64,000 bases of DNA from Onchocerca volvulus (lineage: Eukaryota > Nematoda > Chromadorea > Rhabditida > Onchocercidae): NCBI GenBank assembly GCA_000499405.2, contig HG738140.1, positions 15,515,097 through 15,579,096 of the forward strand, given 5' to 3'. The notes under the pieces were generated by a model. That model saw nothing but the letters and a program-made list of their open reading frames with translations, did not search any database and had not been told where the DNA came from. Positions within the stretch are counted from its first letter, which is position 1. Every line of letters begins with the position of its first letter. This document shows positions 25,801 through 38,885 of this stretch, in pieces. The translations under genes were made by a program, and so were the position numbers.

Positions 25801-28800
25801 AGTATGAAAAATTTTTTGAATTCGATTGAATTAGTTCGATCTATGAATCGTGAGTTTAGTTTAATACTTTATTTCAGGACCAGGTTTAGCATTCTTAGCA
25901 TATCCTGAAGTAGCCAGTAATCTTCCGTTTAAGCAACTTTGGTCTATGCTGTTCTTTTTGATGATCACAATTCTTGGCCTTGATAGTCAGGTTAGTAATT
26001 AGTAAATGCATCAAATGTGTTTTAAGTCAAAATATATCAAGAAAAATAGTATAATTTGATAAAATTTTTAGATTTGTATGCTAGAAGGCTTATACACGGC
26101 GCTTGAAGATGTTTTCCCACATTTTTTGCGAAAATATAAGAAAACATCACTTGCTTTTACTTGTCTATTTTTCTTCATTCTTGGCATTCCTATGGTTACT
26201 TATGTAAGATTTTAAATTTCTTAAAAAATGTTTAAAAAAAGGAATCAATTATAATATGTAACTTTTAATATCGTAATGATATATCTTTTTTTTTTTTTAA
26301 TATTTCTTCAATTCATTTAACATATATACACCTTAAACAGATTTTTGCACACAGTACACAAATCTTTGTACGCTTATACTGTAGAGAGATCATGATGCCA
26401 GTACTGTGGATAAATTACCATGTTTCATACAATAAATAGATTTTGTGCTTACTGTAGCAACTGCTTTCGTGTTTATGTTATAGATAAATTTCCATAATTA
26501 TATTTTAAACAGATTAGATTTTGATACTTATTCTGTAAATAAATCGTCTTGATCATACTAAAGATAAATTTTAATTTTTCTGCTGCAGATAGTTCTTCAG
26601 TTCCATAATATGAAACTGATGTTTATACTTTAGATGGATTTTTATCTTCATAACGGTTAAGTTGATATTTATAATTGCAGGCGGATTTTTAATTTTTATA
26701 AATTAAGTTTAATTAAGTTTAAATGAATTATTCAAATTTATAATTAAACTAAGTTGTGAATAATGTTAAGGCTGGTTCGTATTGGCTGACTCTGTTTGAT
26801 GCATACGGTGCTAGTGGCATTGCACTACTGTTTGTCGTATTTTTTGAAGTTACTGGACTTTCATGGGGATTTGGTAAGTAATACTTTGGCGATTGATTCT
26901 TTCGAAAAGATAGATAATTTGTATAATAAATAAGTTTCTAATTGATAAAATAATAATATTTATATATATTATATTTCATCCTAATAAATAATATGCTAAC
27001 CATTTTAATTCGCTATTAGTCATTCATAACATACCATTTTTCGTTTATTTTTGAGGAGCACACAAAGTACGTGATGCTTTAAAAGAAATGATCGGTCTCG
27101 AACTTTGGTCATGTTGGATTATTATTTGGAAATTCATTACACCATTTGTTACTGCAGTAAGTTTTTTTTTTCTTTTGCTAATAAAATATTATAATTCCAA
27201 ACTTTCAAGCAAATTTTATACTGAATAAAGACTATTTGAGTCATTTTCATTGCTTAAATAATTCGAAATATTTACAACTTATGTCGGAAAAATCCGAAAA
27301 TTATAATAATCAAGGAGCAGCAGTAAAGTTCAAAAAGTGCAGTAAATTTGTTTCCCTTCAAAACACTGAACAAAGAGACAAACATATTTCCTGCCAAAAA
27401 GTAACCATGTTCATCACCAAATAGGAAGACATGTTTAATAACAAAGGATAAATATGATCAACTTTCCCAAAAAAGTGATGCTACGAGCCAGGAACGAATT
27501 GGCGACCTCTAGATGTTGCTGGGAAAATTGATTTTTGTGGCACAAACCAATCTTTGATAAGAGTTTATTCATAAATGAAAGAGTTTATCTTCTTATATAA
27601 TATAAACAATTGTTGAAGAATATCCAAGTTATCTGATCGCAGGATTCTTCTTGCTGATTTTAGAAAAGATTGTCGATTTGTTGATTGTTGCAGAAACCGT
27701 CGCTATAGCTTCCTGAGTGGTTATAGAAGTTGATAATGTTCTAGAGAATTTTCAGCAATAACATATAGCCAAGAATGATCCTTCTCCAAAATCCGATCCT
27801 TGTATATCCTTCCGAGGCTCCTCCTTTCAATCTGTCTCTTTATAATTAATCGACTTTGCCTTGCTTCTCTGTTGAACGGAACATTTTGGCGGGAAAATTT
27901 GTATCATTTCGGCGGAAAACATATTTATCTTTGTTATTAAACATGTTTCCCCATTTAATGGTAAACCTGATCACTGTTTTGGTAGGAAATATCTTTGTCA
28001 CTTTGTTTAGTATTTTGAAAAGAAACGTGTTTTCCGCGCTTTTTGAACTCTACCACTCCTTGGTTATTATAATTTTCGGATTTTTCCCACAACTTCTATA
28101 AAATTTTGCCTATTTTTTCTCGTAATTATTTTTTTCTAATATATTTTTTTATTTGATTTGATTACTAAAAAGAAAAAAAAAAATCACGTCTTTGCAGAGT
28201 ATATAATTTCAAATAAAATTTGGAAAAAAACATCATAATTCTTTCTCGTTGAAATTTTAATCTTCTTATCTAATGCTTTTCTATTTTCCGTTCGTTTCAA
28301 AAAAAAAAAAAGTCGCTTGTTTTTAGGTTTTGTTCTTTTTCTGTATTTACAAATACCAACCACTAAAGTATCCTACTGGAGAAAATTTCCCAATTTGGGC
28401 TGAAATGTTTGGATTTTTTTTATCTTCTTGTTCTATGATTGTTATACCAGGATACGCAATTTATAGTCTTTGCTCTGTCAATCTCGATATTTCAACCAAA
28501 GAGGTTTGCTCTTTTTTGTACTTTAAAACTTTTACGATTTTTGGTCTTGATAAATTGTCACATCAAAGTTTTTATTTTTATTGAATTATTTCGAAAGATA
28601 TATTACTACATGGAAAGATAAATTTAATTACTATTTGACATAATTTTTAAATTCACGACTAATCGACACTTATCTAGCATATTTTCAGCGTTTACGACAC
28701 GGTTTACGTCCACCATCTGATTTTGAAACCGGATTGCCACCTTCGCTCACTTTTCAACAAAATGATTTTGATATGGAATACATTGATTGTGATTGTACAA

Positions 28801-28805
28801 AATAA
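20051..28805 (+). CDS. SLC6-family Na+/Cl- neurotransmitter transporter (GABA/betaine/amino-acid type)
   Basis: Plasma-membrane symporter coupling Na+ and Cl- to uptake of a small amino-acid-like substrate. Exons: 20051-20246, 20726-20770, 20920-21051, 21209-21341, 21585-21698, 21994-22126, 24080-24238, 24894-24973, 25083-25132, 25569-25643, 25878-25990, 26072-26203, 26771-26873, 27056-27156, 28327-28503, 28689-28805. All phases join and give 619 residues, full family length. The N-tail is Lys/Ser-rich. TM1 has the signature [14 protein letters not shown]2 has [12 protein letters not shown] (conserved Glu and Gln), and an extracellular CNNWWNDETC carries the two loop Cys. The TM6 region is [15 protein letters not shown] and the TM7-8 region includes [11 protein letters not shown]. 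Residue 64 is Gly where monoamine carriers have Asp, which argues against dopamine or serotonin as substrate. Two acceptors (exons 13 and 14) end in AAG and GAG. The exact substrate is not decided. Confidence 0.93.
22139..22166. repeat. (AG)n microsatellite in SLC6 intron 6
   Basis: About 12-13 AG units close to the exon 6 donor at 22127. Confidence 0.9.
22817..22846. repeat. Long A-tract in SLC6 intron 6
   Basis: About 29 consecutive A followed by A-rich sequence. The intron (22127-24079) is the longest of the gene. I saw no transposon ends around the tract. Confidence 0.85.
27230..28130. mobile_element. Foldback (long inverted-repeat) element in SLC6 intron 14
   Basis: Bases 27283-27456 and 27920-28090 are reverse complements at roughly 80 percent identity by eye. 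Identical blocks include CATATTTATC, TTTGTTATTAAACATG, CTTTTTGAAC and TTATTATAATTTTCGGATTT. They enclose a unique centre of about 460 bp. Similarity fades outward, so the true ends are approximate and no target-site duplication was found. Open frames in both arms are not supported as proteins. This is best read as a decayed non-autonomous DNA transposon. Its position, wholly inside the intron 27157-28326, means it does not break the gene. Confidence 0.75.
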
Positions 28806-31800
28806 ATGTAATTTGCCACAAATTACAGTTTCATATTGATTAACAATTCTTAAAAATATAAAAATTTTTGATATAAAAATACTTATATTCCTTAATTTAA
28901 ATTCAAGAATTTTTTTTTGGCATTCTTCTTTTGAGTAAACTGCATAAATGAATAAATATGATCTTATCATCAAATTTGAAACTATTCTGTATAAAACTTT
29001 TGTACACTTTTTCTTGGTTATTGTATACATATTATGTCTTTATCATCTCTATCACTTTATCACTAAACATTCATTTTGCTTGAAACATATTAGTTCTTAT
29101 TTTTTCTTCTACAGAATATCAATTTTAATATAAATCTGCATTAATTTTTGCAAAAAAAGAAAAAAGGTGTAATTATATTTTCTTAAATTAAAAAATTAGT
29201 AAATATAAAAATTAGTAATTATGTTCTGCTTACATTCATTAATCTATTATAGTTGAATTAGTGCGGTGTTGCTTCCTTTTAAGTCTTCAATAAGAACTTA
29301 TTTTAATTATCATCATTTCAGATTTTTAATATTGACACTAATTATTGTTTATTTTCTAATGATTTAATTTTGATTACCATGTCATTTATTATAATATATT
29401 TTAAAACTTATCATTTTCTTGGCATTGTATGCTTTTTTTTTTTTCAAGAGACAATGTAATTGGAATTAAAAAGAATTGTTTATTTAGTCATTGTTATTTT
29501 ATTTCTAGGAACTTATTATATATCAGACAAAGAAAATGATTTCATGGAATTATTTCTTTTTCTTGATAATTTTAAGTTCCTTCTAATTTTTATGTATACA
29601 TATTTTATTTTCTTAATTATTCTTAAAATTTCAAGGTTTTATCATTTACTGTCATGTATAGAATCCAATCTACGCCATATACTGTTCATATCAATTTTTT
29701 ACAAGATTTAATTTTTCCTCTTAATTTTAAAATTCCTATAAATCGTAAATCAAAAACGATGCATTTATTCTTATTTTTTATGATATTGCCTTGTGATAAT
29801 TGTATGAATATATCCTAAGATACCGTCAGATTTTATTTCGCATCAATTTCTAAATAAAATATTTAACGATTAATAGCAAAATATTGATACAAAAAGCAAT
29901 TTTTACATTAAAAAAATGCTTCAACCAATATAAATTAAATACTTATTATAATAGCATTACCAAGATTAAAAATCGTTTATCCGAGGGTGCTATTCGCAAA
30001 AATAATTAATAATATGGTTAATGAGCTGATCAAAAAAGGACTCGATAAAATCTGCGCAAGAATTGTATATTTTTGTTCATGTTTTTTTAATTTTTTTTTT
30101 AGAAATAAAATAAAGCTTCGAATTTCACTAATTTTGAATAGTGTTAATGACATTTAAGTGATGGCTTTAATTTTAGTTCTGAAATTGCTTTTTTTTTTTC
30201 TTATATTTATTTATGCAACAATTATTTGATTATCATTGCAGTCAATCTTGTTTTCAGTCGAAACTTGTGAATTGTTTAGAGAATTACTTGATATGATTTA
30301 ATATTTAACATGAATAATATGGTATTTTGAAGTTTCAATTAAAATATCAAATTTAGCAAAAATTTTTACGGTCAGTGATATTTTGATTAATAGCAGCCCA
30401 GTTTCATTATAGAAGGATAATTATCACTATTAAATGTAATGACAAGAAAAAGCTGAATGCATCGATCAAGAATAAAATTTTTCCTATAAAAAATATTTAA
30501 ATGATTGATACTATCATATGAGAAACAAATAAAAGAGAGTTGAAACCAAATGAGAAATTTTTAATATCTTTGTATCTTTACATATCACTGATAAATCATT
30601 TATGATTTATAAAATTGACATTTTACAGGAAAATTCTTCAGTTTAATCTACTTATGTTCACAATTTCTTATTGCAAAAAAATGGTTAAATCAAATTTAGT
30701 GAAAAGAATAGACGGACAACTGGGAAAAAAAAAATCAGAAATGAAATACATGCAAATAGTCGTGTAGGCATATAGTAAATCTGTAAAAAAAAAAAAAAAA
30801 AATATGCAAAAGTTGAGCTGATCTTATTTGCTCAGCTATTTTAGATTTGGAAACTGAAAATCAATTATTTCAGTAGTTTTGAAATTATTATTACTAATAT
30901 ATTTCACATGTAGAAAAATGAAATGATATTACAGTGCAATAGATTAGAAGAGAAACTAAGATATTACTATAACAAATCATTCTTATACTAATTTGTTATA
31001 ATAACATTCGTTACAGTAACAATGTTATAATATCATCTGTATGATACATTGTAAAAATGGTTATATATTACTATAAATAATTTGTATCAACTTAATAATT
31101 CGGAATTATCGAACAACTATATGGGACTAGCATTATCAAAAATCAATTTTCGTTTTTTAAAAAAAACTTATTAAATTAACCATTTAGTTGTATTTAATGT
31201 CATCATCGTATGAATCACTGCACTAATATCAATTATATTTACTTCTAATGATCATTAATTATTATAATAATCATATAATTAATTAGAGAAGCAGTTTTTC
31301 CTATCTTTTTTTGTTGTAGCAATCGACAAATGAAAGAATAAAACAAGCGAAACAATACTTAATACATAAAACGCTATTTTTCGAAGACATAATAATTCAA
31401 ATACTCCTTCCAAGTTTCTTTTTTTTTCTAAATATTTCTCTCAAATTCTTTTTTCTGAATATTCTTTCTAAGTTTTTTTTGAAATTTTCTTTCAAGAAAA
31501 TATTATAAATGAATTGTTACTTCATAAATGATTATTTTAGACTTATGTTATTCTTATTAAATGGTCTTATGCGATCCATATGATTCGAAGCTTTTACTGA
31601 AACCTGCTGTGAAGAATGGTTTCATTTGCGATGATTTGAAAATGCAAATTAACTTGAGTTCATTCGTACAGCTTGACCATTTCAATGATATGATCAAACT
31701 TTAAGTTCTTGTACTTAATAAATGACCATTGGATGGGCTCTATTTCATCCCCTATTTTATTTTTGAAATTGATCCGATCACTCGTAACTGAATAAAAATT

Positions 31801-32666
31801 CTCGCAGTTTAATAATTCTTTTTATACTTTTTGCCATTTCTTCGCAAATCATCATATTTAATTTGAGATCAATTACTAATATTATTATCTACTAGTATAA
31901 ACATTATTTCGTAAGTTCAGAATCTCATGAAAACAACAATTATTCTAAGTCAATTTTTATTAACAAGAGCACATAAATCTAACGAAACCATTAAATTTCT
32001 TGATAGTGTGATTATAGATCAAGACTGATGATTGAATTCAATTTGCATATTGCGTGAAAATTATTTCTAGTTTTTTGAAAGCAGTATTCTACCAGAATTA
32101 AAAAAACAACTGTATGATCATTCTGACAATTTTCTGCCTGCTCAAAGAATCCTCCTAGTTTATTGCTATAACTACTGATATTATTATTCATATTTTACGG
32201 CGAGAAAGGATGAATTGTCTTATAACAGACCGAGTTAAAACTTTAGTTTTGAACAAACTCCCTATATTGAAGACGGCGAATATATTAATAGACATGATTG
32301 AAAACAGTCATCTACGATCCACACTGCACATTATTGAAATCTATTTCAATTTAAGCAACTGTAAAGTTGCTATCAAAAGACAAAACACAATACTCTGATT
32401 CACATTTACATCAAAGCTGATGGAATACTTATAGAAAGTTGTACTGAAAATTATTTGTCATGATCCGTTCTCGATGAAAATAAAAAATTAATTCAAAAAC
32501 TGATCTGATCATTCTCATCTAGAAAAAATCCTGTTTTTAGAACACTTTCGAAAATCATAATAAGTCATGATATACAACTGAATTTTGAAAAATTGAAAAG
32601 GACAGATACGACCACGTCTAGTATTGACACAAGTCATCCATCCTATATTATATCAACTGAGAAAAA
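28806..32666. other. Intergenic between convergent genes
   Basis: 3.9 kb between the 3' ends of the SLC6 and TFIIF alpha genes. An AATAAA overlaps the SLC6 stop codon (28801-28806). Several hydrophobic or AT-driven open frames occur (for example 29460-29711, 32210-32398) without splice support or recognisable motifs. Confidence 0.45.
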
Positions 32667-35600
32667 TTAAGCAAGATTATTGTTCAGCGAAAAAAACAAT
32701 ACTTCCTTCTTGCCATGTTTCTGTTTAAATTGATGTGGTTCTATTCGTTTCAGTATAGCAGCTAACTTTTGTACTATTTCCGATTTTTCCATATCACCAC
32801 ATTTTGACTTAATTTTGGAAAGGAGTTCTTTCGTTGTATGAGGTTTCCTGGAAAATGAAATTTGAATCACTGAATTACCAACAAAAATATTAGCAGATAA
32901 ATAATCATGCTTTGCTTTCGTAAGTGAATACGAATATAAGATAATACATAAATGCTACGCAGTCATATGACATTCCAGAATTTTCAAAACAAAAATATAG
33001 CATTTTCAATATTTCATTTCATTCGAAATCAGAAAAGATCGGTAAATAGAAGAGAAATACAATCTTTACTGTCTAGCAACAAGTATATTAATGAAAAAAT
33101 CCTCGAAAAAGTTACCTTCGAAGATATCGTCGCACTGTTTCTTCGTTCAAACCGTCCTGATTTATTGCTGGTTGCGTAGGTGATGCTGATGGTGTCATAA
33201 TTCTGCAATGATCAAGTAAATACAATTTTAAGGATATAAGACGTAGATCAATCACTTTTGAATATAAAATCAGATTTAAGTGAAAAATATTTGAACTTGG
33301 ATTATTTCACAACCATCACTGGGATTATAAATTGAAACTTGAACAAATACACTTCAAAAAGAAATACAAACTTAACAGAATCGTAACTTATTTAAAACAG
33401 TTGCTAAATGATAATTTTTCATCGAGTACATATAAATATGCGTTCTATTAACATTCTTTCATTGAAAGACAAAATAATAACAATAAAAATGGTTTAAAAA
33501 AGTAATGAAATGATTTTTTTTTTAATTAATTGAAAAAATAAAAGTTTTCGATAGAACCAATCAAAAATTTTCCACTCAGAAAGAAGGAAAATAACGAAAC
33601 TTACGGTTCGATTTTGATCTTTTTTGCCTCAGTGTCTGTCAAAGTTGCATTTTCTAATGGTCTTTTTCGTGCTGATGATAATGATTCTTCCGGAGTTTTT
33701 TTCTGCAAAATTCCATATAAAGTAATTTTAAAAGTATTTAAATCAAAAATTAAAAAAAAAACCTACCACGGGTAAGAAAATTGCGGAGTTAATTTCCTTA
33801 TCAGGATCATCCGAGTCGCTACCTGATGAATCTGTAAAATTTCTTTAACAATTAAATTGGATTTAGTAAAGCATTTATTATTTTGACTTCATAATGATAG
33901 AAGTCATTATAATTTAACGGTGGATCCTCTATTAAGAGTCCATATTCGAAGTACAAATGTTGCTTCATTTTTTCTTTGATTTAGAATAAAAAGTAACCAT
34001 CATTTCAATAAAAGTTCATGTGTTTTAAATGTAAAATATTGATTTCTGTGTAAGATTTACAGAAAAATTTTTATAATAAATTTAAATTTCAAAAAATAAA
34101 TGAAGAAATTTCCAATGATAACTTACCCCTTTCATCGACATCAATAAAATGCTTTTTAATTTCATCACCGTCATCATCTTCCATTGAAGAAAGGAGTTTC
34201 TTTGCTAAAATTTCAATTTTGATCGAAGTCGTCAAGTTTTTCAGTTATTCGCGCAATTAAGGTGTTATTTTTAAAGAAAGCAGCAATTAAAAATTCCGTC
34301 AAAAAAAATGACTGAAATAATACACGTACTAGTATCATCAACATCACTGCTGTCGGTATCAGAAAAATCATCACCAATCAATTTTTTCAGACCTGTTTCG
34401 TCACCTACAGCAACCATCGCTTCATCTACTTTCTGTTCCATAGGTACCGCATCCCGACTGTAAATTTTTTCAAAAAAAAACTTATTTAATTTACTGAATA
34501 ATCCTAATCCATAAAAAAGAACAAGTTGATGAGAGACATTAAAATGCAATTACAAAATATCTCAAAGTAAGAGAATCAGTAAGTACTAGATACATAAATA
34601 TTTACATATTTGACAGTTAATATTTCTCTCCCATAAATCCATTATCAGGATTTCATTAAAATAAAATGCACCCAAAATATACCAAAAATAAAGAACGGAA
34701 TAGTGATTGATTCTTTAGAGACTAAACTATTTCACAAAATTGCACAAAAAATTGGATAATATAAATATTCTTTGCATCTTTTGCGTGATTCCACTATTAG
34801 CGATTATATAAATAAAACTGAAAAAGTTGACCTCTTATATGTATCACCAATCCAAATAATTCAATCGTCATCTTCTCGACAAACTTTATAATTATGCTTT
34901 GTATTGATTAACTTCATGTTAGAGGCTGCTCTGGCTTTTAATTACAATTTAGTGAAAACTTAAAAAAACCCAAAAAATAAATCAATATCTCAATAATATA
35001 CTAAATGGACATCAACATCTTAATAATATCTGACAATGAAGGAAGATAACAAATTAGTCGATAAGTCTTTCCTTCCAGCTATAAGTCTTTATCTCTTGCT
35101 TCTTTTTTGAAACACTCCATTTCTTTTTATGAAATATGTAGCATGGAGCAAGAAACAAGAAGCAGCAGATAATATCACGATTACGCTAAAGTATTAAAAA
35201 GAATGAATTTTTCTGGAAAATAGCCTAAACCAGTGGGAAGTTCGTAAAAGAATACAGTGAAATGCTTTATTTAAAACAATAATAACCGGGATATCTGTCC
35301 GTAAAAATGTTTAAATACTGTATACTGTTTCATCAGCGACTTATGAATAATTTATTGTCAACAAAATATCTTAAATTCACTCTTTTCAAGTTATTTAAAT
35401 TCTAAGAACGAATGGAATCTAATTTCTAGCTCGTAGCAGTCATACATGATAATTTAAAGAGCATTAGAAATATGATCAGTAAATTTCGGATGAAGTAGTG
35501 ATATTCTTAATACATTACTGAGAAGAAATTCATCACACTTGTTAAAATTATTTTCGAGATTATAACAAAGAGCAAATCGCTGAGCTTAAAGGAAATATAA

Positions 35601-38337
35601 CTATCATGAGTTTTGGACTTAATTAAAATTTAAATGTAGGAAGAATGCTATAAGAAAACACCGTATCAAGCTTAAATTCTCAATTTATTATTTTCACTGG
35701 AAAAGTTCAAAATTACATAGATTTTTATGTTAATTGAAGAAATACGCTACAGCTTCTTATATTCCTTGATATTTAACTTCCCTCTTTCAGTAAACATGAA
35801 AACTATAAACAACGGAAACAAAAATATGAAGAAAGCAATATATGCAATGGTATTTATTTTCAATATTCAATTTCAAGAAAATTAGAATTAAGCTCACCAA
35901 TTTGCCTACAACATTTACGAAAAAGTTGGAATATGATTGAAAAAGAGAAAAAAGAAAACTGCAGGAAATAATTCTTCTAAATGACGTAGATGAAAAAATC
36001 TTTCTGATATTATAATGTGAAGTAGTTTAAATAATGCGAAAGCGACTTATTGTTTGAGATACTTCAAGTTTTTCATATCTTTTTCCCATAATTTAATTTG
36101 TGGCATGCATTTTATAACTACATCAACAAAAAGCATTCAAGAGATTGCGAAATACGAAATTAAAAAGAAACGGGAAAAAAAATACTAGACAGATATAAAA
36201 AGTATTTTACCTAAATTCGAGATTATTCAGTTAAAACTAATATGGTTAAAACTTACTCGCTTTCTGAGCCACTATCACTCATATAGTCATATTCTCGACC
36301 CTCATCATCGCCATCATCACTTTCATAAGCTGCCACTTCATCTGCATTCTCTACTCGTTGTCTTTTATCTTTTCGAGCTCGAGCGGCGGATTTTGGGTTC
36401 TAAAGCAAAAAAATCTGCTCTAGCTTAATTTAAATCCGAAATCTCATGCAAAAATTTGTGCTTAAGATTGGGTTCATTAGTTTTATTAAATTTCCAGACT
36501 AGTAACTTGAAAAAATTTCACCTTCTTTGGTTTCAAATTTCTAACAGGAGCATCATCTTCGTCATCGCCTTTCTCGCCATCAGAATTCTCATCCGAACTG
36601 GCTTCATCTTTGATTTTCTGAAAAGATGGAATTTTTATCTAGAACAGTTGAGAAAAAATAATAAATTAAAAATAAAAATATTGAAGTAATGAACTTACAA
36701 GTGATTTTGTTGTTTTTATCATTTGTTCACCATCTTCATCCATAGCTTTCAACTGCTGCTGTATCTGGGCTTTCAAGGCAAACTGATTCATGACACGATT
36801 TCTCCTAAAAACATTATTATTTTCAATATGTGATCGAAAGTTTTATGTGATATTTTTTCTCGACTTCTGAATATATCCTGATTATCACAATCAATAAAAG
36901 TTCGATCATTCAGAGCAACATATTTGGTCTGACAATGAAACTATACGTCAAACATAATTGTGAATATGCCGCCTGAAAGAGTCCACCGTTAGTCTGAGCT
37001 TAAAGATTTCCATTTTTCAAAATTTAATTTATTACCATACAAAATTAAACATATACTTAGTCCATTAAGACATACAAATAAAAGAAGCTTAACCATTTAG
37101 ACATACAAATGACAGAAACCTTACTCACGAAACCGTTCTTCTGCTTGATCAATGTCAAGAGTTCTGTGAGTCGAAAGCGGCATAAATTGATACCATTCGT
37201 CAACCTTATAAGCATGAAATTCTTCACCTGATTTCAAGAACACCCAATAGTCTGCGTGTTCTCCCGCTCCACCTTCACGAATGCTGCGAAACTTTCGTTC
37301 TTTACTACCTGGGGATTTCGTATAAGTTAATGAAAAAAAAAATTAGAAAGAACTAATGACTTTTATAAAGAAAAAAAAATGTTGAAATATAAGCCAAAAC
37401 TTTAGAATGTGGAATTATCTTGGCAGCTTCACTATTTCTTCGAAAAAATTAGCTGACAATTATAACAAACCAAAATATTAAAACAGAAATAAAATAATAC
37501 TATTACAATGAACCTATTTGGGAAGTATGGTTAAATATAAAATTAATGCATAAAATGAAGAAAAATGAAATAGAAGTTGTACTAGAATCTGTGATGCTTA
37601 GCATCCAGGGCTGATTATCATGTTGGTAAGTTTGTAGCTGGCGTCCATATTTTTTACGCCGTGCTTCTTCTCTCAACGCTTTACCATATTCGGAGCCTTC
37701 TCCATACTCCTATACCAATGGAAATTATTAATCTCAAGCATTTTTGCACTAGCAAATTAGGCTAAAAGAACTATATGTTAACTATAGTTTCTAAATTTCT
37801 TTTCACTCTCAAATAAATCGAATTTTATTCAAAGTTAGAAAAATTTGTCGGAAAAGTGGATATCCATTGAGATTTTTCTAAGCAGTAGCAAGTACTACAG
37901 ATTACAGTGATTAAAAACAATTTCGAGCTAACAAAAACTGCAAAAACTGACCTGGCGGATTTCATTTATAGCTGCTTGCTCTTTATTATCTTCACGTGCC
38001 ATGCGTAGACTGTAGTCGGCAGTTGCCCATTTACTAGGATCAATTTTTAAAGCACCATTGAATTTCAAAATTGAATAACGCCTACATTCATTGCGTCTGC
38101 AAAAAAGCATGAAAAAGAAGTTCCATAATCTTCGAAAAATTGGATATAAAAAACCAAAACAATTTAAATACTTGAATCCGAATTGCGACTATTATTAATC
38201 ATGAATACTTCATCACCGTAAATTTTGGTTAAAAAAATGGATCTCCTTGAATTTATCATTATGAATAATAGTAGAATTATTGGAACTTACTTCGGGATAC
38301 GTACTGTATAATGTTTTGGTGTTGCAAGTGACGCCAT
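32667..38337 (-). CDS. gtf2f1: Transcription initiation factor IIF subunit alpha (RAP74)
   Basis: Large subunit of TFIIF, which escorts RNA polymerase II to promoters and supports early elongation in the nucleus. Exons in transcript order: 38337-38291, 38096-37952, 37709-37583, 37308-37125, 36804-36699, 36617-36522, 36399-36257, 34457-34330, 34204-34127, 33831-33767, 33702-33605, 33202-33116, 32847-32667; phases join to 494 residues, near the human 517. The N-terminal half is the RAP30-dimerisation domain: NECRRYSILKFNGALKID, EYGEGSEYGKALREEARRKK, DNQPW and HAYKVDEWYQFMPLSTHRTL. The middle is acidic and Ser-rich (clusters of D, E and S in exons 6-10). The C-terminal about 65 residues form the winged-helix domain (TTKELLSKIK to KRIEP to FFSL). 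The ATG follows TTTCTAG directly, so a trans-spliced leader may abut it. It lies 548 bp downstream of SCO1 on the same strand. Confidence 0.95.
34458..36256 (-). other. Long intron 7 of TFIIF alpha
   Basis: 1.8 kb between the acidic-region exons, much longer than the other introns of the gene. AT-rich. I saw no coding segment or repeat in it. Confidence 0.6.
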
Positions 38338-38885
38338 CTAGAAAGAATCAGATGTAGCAAACAGACTGCTTACTATCCATTTTACATTACATTCATTCTT
38401 TCATCATATTATTTTTCTTTCCTTCCCTTCTAAATAATTTTGGTCTTTTACATTAAAAAGATCAAATAATAAATAAATTGGCAATCAAAGTGGATGCTGT
38501 TTCAATAATAGAGAGTTCTGATAAAGAATTTTATCGATATCTGCAAAAATAATAAGTTTATAATTTAATGCTTTATAAAAAAAAAAAAAAAAAGATTGGA
38601 AATCAGTACGTACAAAAAATCCATTTCCTTGAAATGAACTGCAAACATCATAAATATTAGCAAAATATAACTTAACTGTTTAACGAACATAGAAAAATAA
38701 CAGGCTTTTATAACAAAACAATACAAAGAAATAACAGACTTCAAGAACAATATTTGAAACTTTGTAGCTTCAATTACAGATACTTTCCACTGCGTATAAG
38801 AAATTTTTCGCAAATTTCTTTTTATATTAAAAATCTTTTTTATAAGTTTCACGAGATTCCAGTCAAATGCAGGCTTAACAAGACT

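Noticed and set aside
29460..29711. Hydrophobic 83-codon open frame after the SLC6 gene
   Set aside because: AT-rich DNA yields hydrophobic frames by chance; no start context, splice site or motif supports it.
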